A stretch of 18,210 bases of DNA from JAUWBF01 sp043815125 (GTDB lineage: Bacteria; Verrucomicrobiota; Verrucomicrobiia; Opitutales; Opitutaceae). Of this stretch, positions 5,969-13,284 are shown piece by piece. Position numbers and translations under genes: made by a program. The DNA is taken from positions 1 through 18,210 of the forward strand of contig JBDRJH010000440.1 in NCBI GenBank assembly GCA_043815125.1, written 5' to 3'. Each line of letters opens with the position of its first letter. Position 1 is the first letter of the stretch. The notes beneath the pieces are model-generated. The model searched no databases. It worked only from the letters and a program-made list of their open reading frames with translations, and was not told the DNA's origin.

Positions 5969-6841
5969 TCAAGCGCTCGCGCAGTCGACCGCCTCGTGGT
6001 AGCGCCGCGCCAGGACGTCCACCAAGCCGGCGTCGCCCGACAGCGTTTCGGTCATGAACGTGCGCAGCCCCGGACGCTCCGCCTCGGCCGCGCGGCAGAT
6101 TTGCGCCACGTCACCATCCGGCCCCGCGTGCCGGCCCGGCGAGAGGAACTGCAAGGCGACGACCACATCGCCGGCCTCGTGCGGCGGCGTCCGCAGGCAA
6201 TGCTCCAGCAAGGGATCATTGAAGGCGTAGTCCGGTCCCGGACGACGCTCCATCGAGGCCGCCGCCACGCCCGCCACCTCGCCGGCCAGGGCCTCGGCCA
6301 GGCACCCTGCCAAAAAATCCCGCACCGCAGTGACCCCGCGCTGCGGCGTGCCGTGGTCGACCAGCACCACCCGCGGACGCACCAAGCCCCGCGCGGCGAC
6401 CACCGCCCTCACCCGGCCGGCCAGGATCTCCGTCAGCTCCGGCGCGTCGGCGCGCTCCGGATGCACCAGCCAGCCGGCCGACACCACGCGCGCCCCCGGG
6501 AAACGCTCCCGCAGGGCGGCGACACGCGCCGGCACGTAGTCGGTCAGCGCCGCGCTCGGTCCGAAAAACAGCGGCAGCAACACCGCCCGGCCCGCCGGCT
6601 CGCGGCTGAAAAAATCGGCCAGCGCCGGCTCCAGCAGGCGCGCCGGCCGGCCGGCCAGTTGCTCCGGAGGCACCCCGCTCGAATGCAGCAGCGACACCGC
6701 CTCGACCGGCACGGGCAGCCGCCCGGCGAGATTCGCGGCCAAGGCGCGCAACGCCAGCGTCGAGGCCGGACGCAGCGAACCGTTGTCAAAAAGAAAACAA
6801 ACAGCGGATCCCGAAGCGGGAGTGGAGGCGGGCTGGTCCAT
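5969..6841 (-). CDS. CbiX/SirB-like sirohydrochlorin chelatase family protein, two-lobed
   Basis: 290 residues with two related halves, the size expected for a tandem class II chelatase fold. The C-terminal half carries the family signature VLVDHGTP (159-166, His163) and LQFLSPGRHAGPDGDV (230-245, His238), the pair that binds metal and substrate in CbiX/SirB enzymes. The N-terminal half has the matching segments FLFDNGSLRP (16-25) and LLPLFFGPSAALTDYVP (88-104), where both histidines are absent (Asn20, and no His near 95-100). Only one active site would therefore form. The family inserts Co or Fe into sirohydrochlorin-type tetrapyrroles, but many homologues have no proven substrate and no cobalamin or siroheme gene is nearby. 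It is divergent from the Pal-like gene; the start is preceded by AAGATATTA. Confidence 0.75.
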   Translation of the reverse strand: MDQPASTPASGSAVCFLFDNGSLRPASTLALRALAANLAGRLPVPVEAVSLLHSSGVPPEQLAGRPARLLEPALADFFSREPAGRAVLLPLFFGPSAALTDYVPARVAALRERFPGARVVSAGWLVHPERADAPELTEILAGRVRAVVAARGLVRPRVVLVDHGTPQRGVTAVRDFLAGCLAEALAGEVAGVAAASMERRPGPDYAFNDPLLEHCLRTPPHEAGDVVVALQFLSPGRHAGPDGDVAQICRAAEAERPGLRTFMTETLSGDAGLVDVLARRYHEAVDCASA

Positions 6842-6848
6842 TAATATC

Positions 6849-6877
6849 TTGTCGAGGCAAGGCGCTTGGCCAATAAG
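6849..6877 (+). promoter_or_regulatory. Candidate sigma-70 promoter of the Pal-like gene
   Basis: TTGTCG (6849-6854), a 17-bp spacer and AATAAG (6872-6877) each match the consensus at 4 of 6 positions, 32 bp before the ATG. This is plausible but unproven. Confidence 0.35.
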
Positions 6878-6909
6878 GTCAAACCGCCACCCGCTTTACC
6901 ATCTTTCCC

Positions 6910-7479
6910 ATGATTACGTTTCCTCGCCTCGCCCTGATCGTCCTCGCCAGCGCCGCTGTCCTCGCGACCGGTTGCACCAAAAAACCGCAGCGTCCGGACC
7001 CGGAGTCCACCGTCATGGGCCAGACCCCCGGCGGCCTCAACGCCACCGATCTCGGCAACCTTGGCATGAACACCCAGTTCGAAGATCCGAACTCCCTGCT
7101 CGCCGGTCGCGGCCCTGACGTCCTCGAAGACGAGAACACCATCCGCGGCCTGCTCCAGCCCGTCTATTTCGCCTTCAACCAGTCCGCCATCGGCGCCACC
7201 GAGCGCACCAAGCTCCAAGCCGCGCAGGCCTACCTGCAGGAGAACCCCCAGCACAACCTGCTCCTCGAGGGACACTGCGACTGGCGCGGCACCGCCGAAT
7301 ACAACCTCGGCCTCGGTGACCGCCGCGCGAACTCCGCGCTGCAATACCTGACCTCGCTCGGCGTCGACATGAGCCGCCTGCAGACCCTCTCGAAGGGCGA
7401 CCTCGAGGCCGTCGAGAACGCCGACGACGCCACCATGAGTAACGACCGCCGCGTCGAGCTGGTCATCCTCAAGAACTGA
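6910..7479 (+). CDS. pal: Peptidoglycan-associated lipoprotein (Pal-like, OmpA C-terminal domain)
   Basis: 189 residues. The signal peptide ends in lipobox LATGC (Cys22), so it is lipid-anchored, most likely in the outer membrane. A low-complexity spacer (23-80) is followed by the OmpA-like peptidoglycan-binding domain (84-187): VYFAFNQSAI, EGHCDWRGTAEYNLGLGDRR (120-139, holding the Asp124 and Arg residues that bind diaminopimelate) and NDRRVEL (178-184). It would tether the outer membrane to peptidoglycan, usually with Tol proteins, though no tol gene is in the window. It is monocistronic, with a candidate promoter upstream and a bidirectional terminator 34 bp after the stop. The start follows CTTTCCC with no SD. 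OmpA-domain proteins of other roles cannot be fully excluded. Confidence 0.88.
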   Translation: MITFPRLALIVLASAAVLATGCTKKPQRPDPESTVMGQTPGGLNATDLGNLGMNTQFEDPNSLLAGRGPDVLEDENTIRGLLQPVYFAFNQSAIGATERTKLQAAQAYLQENPQHNLLLEGHCDWRGTAEYNLGLGDRRANSALQYLTSLGVDMSRLQTLSKGDLEAVENADDATMSNDRRVELVILKN

Positions 7480-7512
7480 GCGACGATCACCGCGTATCCG
7501 TTTTACAACGAC

Positions 7513-7545
7513 AAAAAGCCCCGGCCTCACGGCCGGGGCTTTTTT
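7513..7545. terminator. Bidirectional Rho-independent terminator
   Basis: AAAAAGCCCCGGCC (7513-7526), loop TCAC, then GGCCGGGGCTTTTT (7531-7544) is a perfect 14-bp inverted repeat with an A-tract on one side and a T-tract on the other. It serves the convergent Pal-like and Gfo/Idh/MocA genes. Confidence 0.93.
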
Positions 7546-7615
7546 GTTTGCCGGCTTCACCGCGGCCGGCCCGTCACGGGGTCGTCGCGGTGACTCGGCG
7601 TCGGGCGGGCGGGCC

Positions 7616-8719
7616 TCAGAGACGACCCTCGATCAAACCGAGGGGCAAGGCCTCGGGTTGCTCGGGGCGGGACTGGATGGTGATGCTCTTGCCGGTCGTG
7701 GACGACTTTTCGAAGGAGTGCATGACCTCAAGCGCGTGGAGCGCCAGCGCGCCGCTCGCGCGGTGCTTGCGCTTACCGCCACTGAGAATCGCGTAGGCGA
7801 GGTCGGCGGCGCCGATGCTGCGCGAGTTCATCAGGTAGCGGTGGCTGAAGGCCTGGGTCTGCCACTCCTTGGTGGCGGGTGTCCAGAGCTCGATGGGGCC
7901 GCCGAAGGTGTTCGGGTCGGGGGCCTTGAGCGAACCCTCGGTGCCGTAGAGTTCGATCGGGCTGTGACCGTGTTTGTAGACATCGAACGAGATCGTCGTC
8001 GTGATGACCGCGCCGGAGTGAAACTCCAGCGAGCCCGAGTAGTGGGTGGGGATCTCGACGGGCAGGAGCTTGCCGAACTCTTCCTTGCAGGTAGCGATGC
8101 GCTGGTCGAAGGCCTTGGAGGTGATGGCGCTGACCCGTTTTACCGGACCGAGCAGGTGAACGAGCGCGGTGATGTAATACGGGCCCATGTCGAACATCGG
8201 GCCGGCGCCGGTCTGGTAGAAAAACGAGGGGTTCGGGTGCCAGCTCTCGGGTCCGCGGCTCATCATGAACGCGGTGCCGCCGACCACCTTGCCGAGCCAG
8301 CCGTCGTCGATGAGTTTGCGGCAGGTCTGGAAGCCGCCGCCCATGAAGGTGTCGGGCGCGCAACCGACGAGCAGGCCCTTGGCCTTGGCAGTCTCCATGA
8401 TTTTCTGGCCGTCCTTCAGGCTGACCGAAAGCGGCTTCTCGCTGTGGACGTGTTTGCCGGCGTTGAGTGCGGCGAGACTGATCTTCGCGTGGACGGCGGG
8501 GATGGTCAGGTTGATGACCAACTGCACCTCGGGGTTTGCGAGGAGCTCGTCGACGGTCTGGGCCTTGCAGCCGTTTTCCGCGGCTTTCGCCTCGGCGAAC
8601 TCGGTCTTGAGGTCCGCGCAGGACACGACCTTGAGCACTTCGAAGAGTTTCGCTCCGTTAAAGTAGGCCTGCGAGATGTTCCCGCAGCCGATGATTCCAA
8701 TGCCGATTTTTTTAGCCAT
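7616..8719 (-). CDS. Gfo/Idh/MocA-family NAD(P)-dependent oxidoreductase
   Basis: 367 residues. The N-terminal Rossmann fold has GIIGCGNIS (8-16) and the catalytic SEKPLSV segment (93-99, Lys95). The C-terminal alpha/beta domain includes GAGPMFDMGPYYITALVHLL (171-190), with Asp177 and His188 in the family's DxG...H motif. Members oxidise or reduce sugars, inositols and related polyols; the substrate cannot be read from sequence. It lies 11 bp downstream of a sugar-isomerase-like gene on the same strand, with an AraC regulator divergent from the pair, so a small catabolic operon is likely. The ATG follows TTCACCCCATC with no SD. A bidirectional terminator lies 70 bp beyond its stop. Confidence 0.92.
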   Translation of the reverse strand: MAKKIGIGIIGCGNISQAYFNGAKLFEVLKVVSCADLKTEFAEAKAAENGCKAQTVDELLANPEVQLVINLTIPAVHAKISLAALNAGKHVHSEKPLSVSLKDGQKIMETAKAKGLLVGCAPDTFMGGGFQTCRKLIDDGWLGKVVGGTAFMMSRGPESWHPNPSFFYQTGAGPMFDMGPYYITALVHLLGPVKRVSAITSKAFDQRIATCKEEFGKLLPVEIPTHYSGSLEFHSGAVITTTISFDVYKHGHSPIELYGTEGSLKAPDPNTFGGPIELWTPATKEWQTQAFSHRYLMNSRSIGAADLAYAILSGGKRKHRASGALALHALEVMHSFEKSSTTGKSITIQSRPEQPEALPLGLIEGRL

Positions 8720-8730
8720 GATGGGGTGAA

Positions 8731-9546
8731 TTATTTGGTGCCTTGGGCGATCTTGTTCGAGGTGAGGTAGGCGTAGCTGTCCTTGATAGCCTGCATCATG
8801 TCACCGTCAAAGCTGTCGAGCTCGACCGCGAGGTATTCGGCGTGTTGCACGGCCTTGGAGGCGGCGACGAGGTCAACCTGGCCGGTGCCGGCGGCGCGGA
8901 ACGGGATGGAGTCGCTGACCATGATCTTGCCGCTCTCGGTCTCGGCGGTCTTGAAGGTGGCCTCGTTGGACACGATGCCGTCCTTGAAGTGGAGCACCTT
9001 GCCACGCGCGCCAATCTCTTGGATGAAGGCGGCGGGGTTGAGCCCGGCACGGGAGACCCAGAAGATGTCGGCCTCGTAGAGAACGGTGTCGGGGGTGTTC
9101 TCAAGAAACACCTGATGGGCGCGACGTCCCTCGACCTCGATGAGGTCCCAGTCATGATTGTGGTAGCCGACCTGGATGCCGTGCGGGGCGAGGTTGGCGG
9201 CGGCTTCGCAGTAGAGCTCGGCCATGGCCTTCACGCCGTCGAGCGAGGTGTAGTGCTCTTTGAATTTGGGCGGGCAGCCGGTGATGAGATACTTGTGCCC
9301 CATCAGCAGGGCTTGCTCGATGATCTCGTTTTTCTTGTCGCCGATGGCGAGGCCGATGTGGGCGGAAGGCGCCTTGAGGCCGAGCTCCTTGAAGAGCTTG
9401 GCGGCTTGCTCGGCGGAGTAGCCGGGGTAGCCGGCGGGCTCGACGCAGCCGAAGCCGGTCTCGGCGATGGCGCGGATGGTGCCGGCGTAGTCCTGCTTGG
9501 CGAGGTCGCGGACGCTATAGAGTTGGACGGTGATTTGAGGAGTCAT
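8731..9546 (-). CDS. Sugar phosphate isomerase/epimerase-like protein (xylose isomerase-like TIM barrel)
   Basis: 271 residues from the ATG at 9546. An in-frame ATG at 9603 adds 19 residues with no resemblance to the family, so the shorter form, starting MTPQITVQLYSVRD, is preferred. The AP-endonuclease-2/xylose-isomerase-like barrel shows conserved metal-site segments: FGCVEPAGY (32-40), VGYHNHDWD (126-134), LYEADIFWV (156-164), VLHFKDG (184-190) and AVELD (240-244). It is probably a divalent-metal-dependent isomerase or epimerase acting on a keto- or aldo-sugar derivative, paired with the oxidoreductase 11 bp downstream. Reaction and substrate are unknown. The divergent AraC gene likely controls it. 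No SD; the start follows CCATCCACC. Confidence 0.9.
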   Translation of the reverse strand: MTPQITVQLYSVRDLAKQDYAGTIRAIAETGFGCVEPAGYPGYSAEQAAKLFKELGLKAPSAHIGLAIGDKKNEIIEQALLMGHKYLITGCPPKFKEHYTSLDGVKAMAELYCEAAANLAPHGIQVGYHNHDWDLIEVEGRRAHQVFLENTPDTVLYEADIFWVSRAGLNPAAFIQEIGARGKVLHFKDGIVSNEATFKTAETESGKIMVSDSIPFRAAGTGQVDLVAASKAVQHAEYLAVELDSFDGDMMQAIKDSYAYLTSNKIAQGTK

Positions 9547-9569
9547 GGTGGATGGTTCGGGGTTTCGAT

Positions 9570-9637
9570 TGTCAAAAGCTACGTGATGAAATTGACGTTC
9601 CATACCATAACAGAAGATATTCCGTCTGCGAATTGAC
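9570..9637. promoter_or_regulatory. Divergent control region with TTGAC half-sites between isomerase and araC-type genes
   Basis: The 98-bp gap holds AATTGAC twice (9590-9596 and 9631-9637, exactly 41 bp apart) and the inverted form GTCAA at 9571-9575. TTGACG (9592-9597), an 18-bp spacer and GATATT (9616-9621) form a fair rightward promoter for the AraC gene. On the minus strand a perfect TTGACA lies at 9570-9575 but no good -10 fits before the isomerase start. The half-sites could be AraC operators. Confidence 0.35.
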
Positions 9638-9644
9638 TAAAACT

Positions 9645-10427
9645 ATGAATGGCTGGCGAAACCTACCCCTGCGACTCACCCAGGTCGGCTCCTATGGCAG
9701 CCCCATGGGCGGATCGCGCAAACCCGCGTCGGTGGACGCGAACGAGGTGTTGTTCGAGATCATCCGCGAGGGCACCGTCTACGGGTTCGAGGAGTCGCCG
9801 GTGCTGCACGGGGAAGGCAGTGTGTTTTGCCATCCTCCGAAGCAGCGATCGGTCTCGGAATCGCCGCCCGAGAGTTACTACGCCTGCCTGGTGCTTTGGT
9901 TCGAATGCGACCGGAAGGGTTTCCGCTGGGACTGGCCCCGCTGCTTTCAATGGAAGGATCGCAAGTCCATGCACGCGTTCGCCGGGGAGATGCTGCAGGC
10001 GTTTCACTACTCCGGCCTCGACCACGGTGTGATCGGCGACCTGATCCTCGCCAGGCTGTCGTTCGAGCTCGAGCGTTCGCGCTCGCTCGCCAAGTCGCAG
10101 GATGTTCACCCGCAGCTCAGCCTGGCGACCGACTTCATCAACCAGCACTACGCGGAGCCGCTCTCGCTCGACGATGTGGCCGGGGCCGCGGACATCAGCG
10201 TCTCGCACCTGCACATGCTGTTTCGCGAGCACCTCGGCGAGAGTCCGCACCAATACCTGATTCAAAAGCGCATGCGCATCGCGGGTCACGCGCTCGCCAC
10301 GAGCAACCAGTCGATCAAGGCCGTGGCCATGGATGTCGGCTACCCCAACGCGGAGAGCTTTTGCCGGGCCTTCCGCAAGTTCTTCGGGCGGTCGGCGTCC
10401 GAATACCGGCAGGCGTATTTCCGCTAG
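9645..10427 (+). CDS. AraC-family transcriptional regulator
   Basis: 260 residues from the ATG at 9645. The reading frame stays open to an ATG at 9552, but that would run over the divergent promoter region, so the later start is preferred (preceded by GACTAAAACT, no SD). The N-terminal half (1-150) looks like a small-molecule sensing, cupin-like arm without clear motifs. The C-terminal AraC DNA-binding domain (about 159-257) contains both helix-turn-helix units: LSLDDVAGAADISVSHLHML (173-192) and IKAVAMDVGYPNAESFCRAF (224-243). It is divergent from, and probably controls, the isomerase-oxidoreductase pair. Its TAG stop shares the CTAG at 10424-10427 with the stop of the convergent LacI-type gene. 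Confidence 0.92.
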   Translation: MNGWRNLPLRLTQVGSYGSPMGGSRKPASVDANEVLFEIIREGTVYGFEESPVLHGEGSVFCHPPKQRSVSESPPESYYACLVLWFECDRKGFRWDWPRCFQWKDRKSMHAFAGEMLQAFHYSGLDHGVIGDLILARLSFELERSRSLAKSQDVHPQLSLATDFINQHYAEPLSLDDVAGAADISVSHLHMLFREHLGESPHQYLIQKRMRIAGHALATSNQSIKAVAMDVGYPNAESFCRAFRKFFGRSASEYRQAYFR

Positions 10428-11428
10428 GTGCCCGCCGCCGCGCGCAGGGTGCGGCCCTCGTGCCACTCACCCGCGGTCATCAGCGTCATGGGCTCGGGCG
10501 GCACGCCGGTTTCACCACGCCAGCGCGAACGCAGCAGCAGGTCCACCGCCGCGGAGGCGAGCAGCGCGGGCTGTTGCAACACACCGGTGCAATCGCCGCC
10601 CGGGTCGACGCTCATCGACACATAGCCGGCCCGCGCCGGGACCTGTGGACGGGCCGCCTCGGAGTCGGACACGACGACATCGGGCCGCAGAGACTTGAGT
10701 CGCCGCGCCAGTGCGACCGGCGTGTGATCCTCATAAAAGAGCACGCGTCCAACCGACTCCGGGAACCACGCCAAAAACGCACCGCTGGCCCCGCGCCCGG
10801 CGCGCAGGTCGAAAGCCCGGCCGACCACCAGCACCGGCCGCACATATCCGCGCCGCACGATCTCCTCCATCACGCGGACCGCGCCTTGGTGGTGGTTGTG
10901 CTGCGTGCGGTGCAGCGAGGGGCTGCGCAGCGAGCTGCCGATCGCCACGGCGGTGAACTGTTCCCACGGCAACAATCCGGACAAATCCGGCTCGTCCATC
11001 GGCGGTGTGACCACCACCCCGCGGATGCCACGCGCCCGCAGCACGCGCGCCAGCCCCTTGCGCGCGGCGGCCGTGCAAACCTCAAAGTGATCAAACCGGC
11101 ACCCGTGAAACTCGGCGCCGGCCGCCAGCCCGGCTTTCACCTCGTGCAGGTAGCCGTGCGCCGGCGGTCCCTTGGCCCACCAGAGCGCGGCCAGCGTTTC
11201 CCGGTAGCCGGCCTTCCGATTGCGCGCAAAGGTCGTCATCACCTCGCGCACCATGCGGTCGGGCTGGTAGCCTTCCGCCGCCGCCACCGCGAGGATGCGC
11301 TCGCGCAACTCCGGGCTCACCGGCCGCGCGGGGTCGAACGCCCGCGACACCGTCATGCGCGACACGCCGCACAACTCCGCGATGCGGCGCAGCGAAACGT
11401 AGCTCTTTCCCACGCGTTTTCCACTCAT
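10424..11428 (-). CDS. LacI-family transcriptional regulator
   Basis: 334 residues from the ATG at 11428; an in-frame ATG at 11476 adds 16 residues ahead of the DNA-binding domain and seems less likely. The N-terminal HTH and hinge are clear: VSLRRIAELCGVSRMTVSRA (11-30), then EGYQPD near 52-57. The remainder fits the periplasmic-binding-protein-like ligand domain, here diverged from textbook LacI. It is probably a repressor released by a sugar or sugar derivative. It is divergent from the FAD-oxidoreductase gene, the likely target. The end overlaps the AraC gene by 4 bp in a tail-to-tail arrangement. No SD upstream; the start is preceded by an imperfect palindrome. Confidence 0.92.
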   Translation of the reverse strand: MSGKRVGKSYVSLRRIAELCGVSRMTVSRAFDPARPVSPELRERILAVAAAEGYQPDRMVREVMTTFARNRKAGYRETLAALWWAKGPPAHGYLHEVKAGLAAGAEFHGCRFDHFEVCTAAARKGLARVLRARGIRGVVVTPPMDEPDLSGLLPWEQFTAVAIGSSLRSPSLHRTQHNHHQGAVRVMEEIVRRGYVRPVLVVGRAFDLRAGRGASGAFLAWFPESVGRVLFYEDHTPVALARRLKSLRPDVVVSDSEAARPQVPARAGYVSMSVDPGGDCTGVLQQPALLASAAVDLLLRSRWRGETGVPPEPMTLMTAGEWHEGRTLRAAAGT

Positions 11429-11429
11429 G

Positions 11430-11447
11430 ACTGTGACAGTAACACAG
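11430..11447. promoter_or_regulatory. Candidate LacI-type operator before lacI-like and FAD genes
   Basis: ACTGT-G-ACAGT (11430-11440) is a perfect 11-bp odd palindrome, and CTGTG (11431-11435) also pairs with CACAG (11443-11447). It lies 2 bp upstream of the LacI-type start, in the 80-bp divergent gap. It could serve as an autoregulatory operator. It lacks the central CG common in LacI-family sites. Confidence 0.4.
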
Positions 11448-11508
11448 CGGGCACACTTTCGATCAACACCGCGCATGGCAAGATCGCGGCAACCCCTCGT
11501 TTTTCTCC

Positions 11509-13284
11509 ATGCAAACCCACCATCTCGAAACCGATCTTCTCGTCGCCGGCGGCGGCATGTCCGGCGTGTGCGCCGCGCTCGCGGCGGCCCGCAACGGCGC
11601 CAAAGTCATCCTCATCCAGGACCGCTCCGTGCTGGGCGGCAACGCCTCCAGCGAGGTGCGCATGCACATCGTCGGCGCGGACTGCCACGGCCAGAAGCCC
11701 GGCCTGCGCGAGTCGGGCATCATCGAGGAATTCCGCCTCGACGACGCGGTGCGCAATCCCCACCGCAGCTACGCGCAGTGGGATCTGCTCCTCTACGAGA
11801 AGGTCAAACTGGAGCCCAACATCACGCTGTTCCTCGACACCTTTGTCTGCTCCGTCGAGATGGACGGCGACGTCATCCGCTCGGCCAAGGCCATCCGCCA
11901 CCTGACCGAGGACGAGTTTGTCATCAAAGCGAAGTTTTTCGCCGACTGCACCGGCGACGGTCGACTCGGCGCCGAGGCCGGCGCGGATTGCCAGATCGGC
12001 CGCGAGGGCCGCGCGCAGTTCAACGAGCCCACCGCGCAGGAGGTCGGCGACCGCCAGACGCTCGGCAGCTCGATCCTGCTGACCGGACGCCGATACGAAA
12101 CGCCCCAGCCCTTCATCGCGCCGTCGTGGGTGCGCGAGTTCAAGGAGTCCGATTTCAAATACCGCGGCATCCACAGCTTCGAATACGGCTACTGGTGGTT
12201 CGAGTGGGGCGGCCAGCTCGACACGATCAAGGACAATGAGGTCATCCGCCACGAACTGCTGCGCATCACGCTCGGGGTCTGGAACTACATCAAGAACTCC
12301 GGCAAATTCCCCGACGCCGCCAACTGGGCGCTCGACTGGGTCGGCTCCATCCCGGCCAAGCGCGAATCGCGTCGCTTCCTCGGCCCGCACGTGCTCACCG
12401 AACACGACGTGCGCAGCACCGCCGCGCGCGACGACGCCGTCGCCTACGGCGGCTGGTGGATCGACACGCATCCTCCGATGGGCGTCGACGCGCCCGACGA
12501 GCGTCCGTGCATCCAGCACCACTTCGACCACATCTACGGCATCCCCTTCGGCTGCTATCACTCGCGCAATGTCGCCAACCTGCTCTTCGCAGGGCGCAAC
12601 ATCTCGGCGACGCACATCGCCTTCGCCAGCACCCGCGTCATGGCCACCTGCGCCGTGGGCGGCCAGGCGATCGGCACCGCCGCCGCGCTCTGGAAGGACT
12701 CCGGCGAGCCCGACGTGCGCAGGCTCGCCACGCCCGCCAACCTCGCGGCGCTCCAGCAGCGCCTGTTGCGCGACGACGCGTTTTTGCCCGGTATCAAAAA
12801 TTCCGATACGGACGATCTCGCCCGCGCGGCGGCGTTCTCCGCCGACTCAGGCGGGCACACCGCCGCGCTCGCCGCCAGCGGCTACACCCGCGATCTGCTG
12901 GCCAGATACGGCGACTGGTCGTCCGACGTCGCGCAGGCGTGGACCTCGGAGTCGTTGCCCGCGACGCTGACCGCCACCCTCGCCTCCCTCGCGGAGATCC
13001 GCGAGATCGCGATCACCTTCGACAGCGGTTTCAAGCGCGAGCTGATCCTCACGCCGAGCGACGGTCACACGCGCACCGTGATCCGCGGCCCGCAACCGGA
13101 GACGGTGGGCGACTACCGCGTGCTGGTAGACGGCCAGGTCGTCGCGGAGGTGACGGGCAACGTGCAACGCCACCGCGTGCACCGGCTGCCCGCGCCGGTG
13201 AGGGCCGCGCGCGTGGACATCGAGTGCCGGTCGACCCACGGGGCGCCGGTGGCGCGGATTTTCAACGTGCGACTCTACGCCTGA
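11509..13284 (+). CDS. FAD-dependent oxidoreductase (FAD_oxidored family) with C-terminal beta-rich extension
   Basis: 591 residues. The N-terminal dinucleotide-binding motif is LVAGGGMSG (11-19), followed by the acidic Asp38 and LGGNASSE (42-49). FADCTGDGRLG (144-154) and AGRNISATHIAFASTRVMAT (361-380), with CAVGGQAIGTAA after it, are typical of the FAD_oxidored family (often mislabelled 'xanthan lyase' in databases). Residues from about 490 to the end form a separate segment (EIREIAITFDSG, PVRAARVDIECRST, ARIFNVRLY) resembling a galactose-binding or discoidin-like beta-sandwich. The substrate is unknown, with oxidation of a carbohydrate moiety inferred from context. It is divergent from a LacI-type regulator. 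Its last 10 bp overlap the end of the convergent kinase gene. No SD; the start follows TTTTTCTCC. Confidence 0.88.
   Translation: MQTHHLETDLLVAGGGMSGVCAALAAARNGAKVILIQDRSVLGGNASSEVRMHIVGADCHGQKPGLRESGIIEEFRLDDAVRNPHRSYAQWDLLLYEKVKLEPNITLFLDTFVCSVEMDGDVIRSAKAIRHLTEDEFVIKAKFFADCTGDGRLGAEAGADCQIGREGRAQFNEPTAQEVGDRQTLGSSILLTGRRYETPQPFIAPSWVREFKESDFKYRGIHSFEYGYWWFEWGGQLDTIKDNEVIRHELLRITLGVWNYIKNSGKFPDAANWALDWVGSIPAKRESRRFLGPHVLTEHDVRSTAARDDAVAYGGWWIDTHPPMGVDAPDERPCIQHHFDHIYGIPFGCYHSRNVANLLFAGRNISATHIAFASTRVMATCAVGGQAIGTAAALWKDSGEPDVRRLATPANLAALQQRLLRDDAFLPGIKNSDTDDLARAAAFSADSGGHTAALAASGYTRDLLARYGDWSSDVAQAWTSESLPATLTATLASLAEIREIAITFDSGFKRELILTPSDGHTRTVIRGPQPETVGDYRVLVDGQVVAEVTGNVQRHRVHRLPAPVRAARVDIECRSTHGAPVARIFNVRLYA

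Noticed and set aside
5921..6844. Plus-strand open frame over the chelatase-like gene
   Set aside because: Arg/Gln/His-rich translation without motifs; it is the antisense shadow of a gene with clear CbiX-type motifs.
7544..8770. Plus-strand open frame over the Gfo/Idh/MocA gene
   Set aside because: Antisense to a well-supported oxidoreductase; Val/Gly/Asp-rich shadow without a fold signature.
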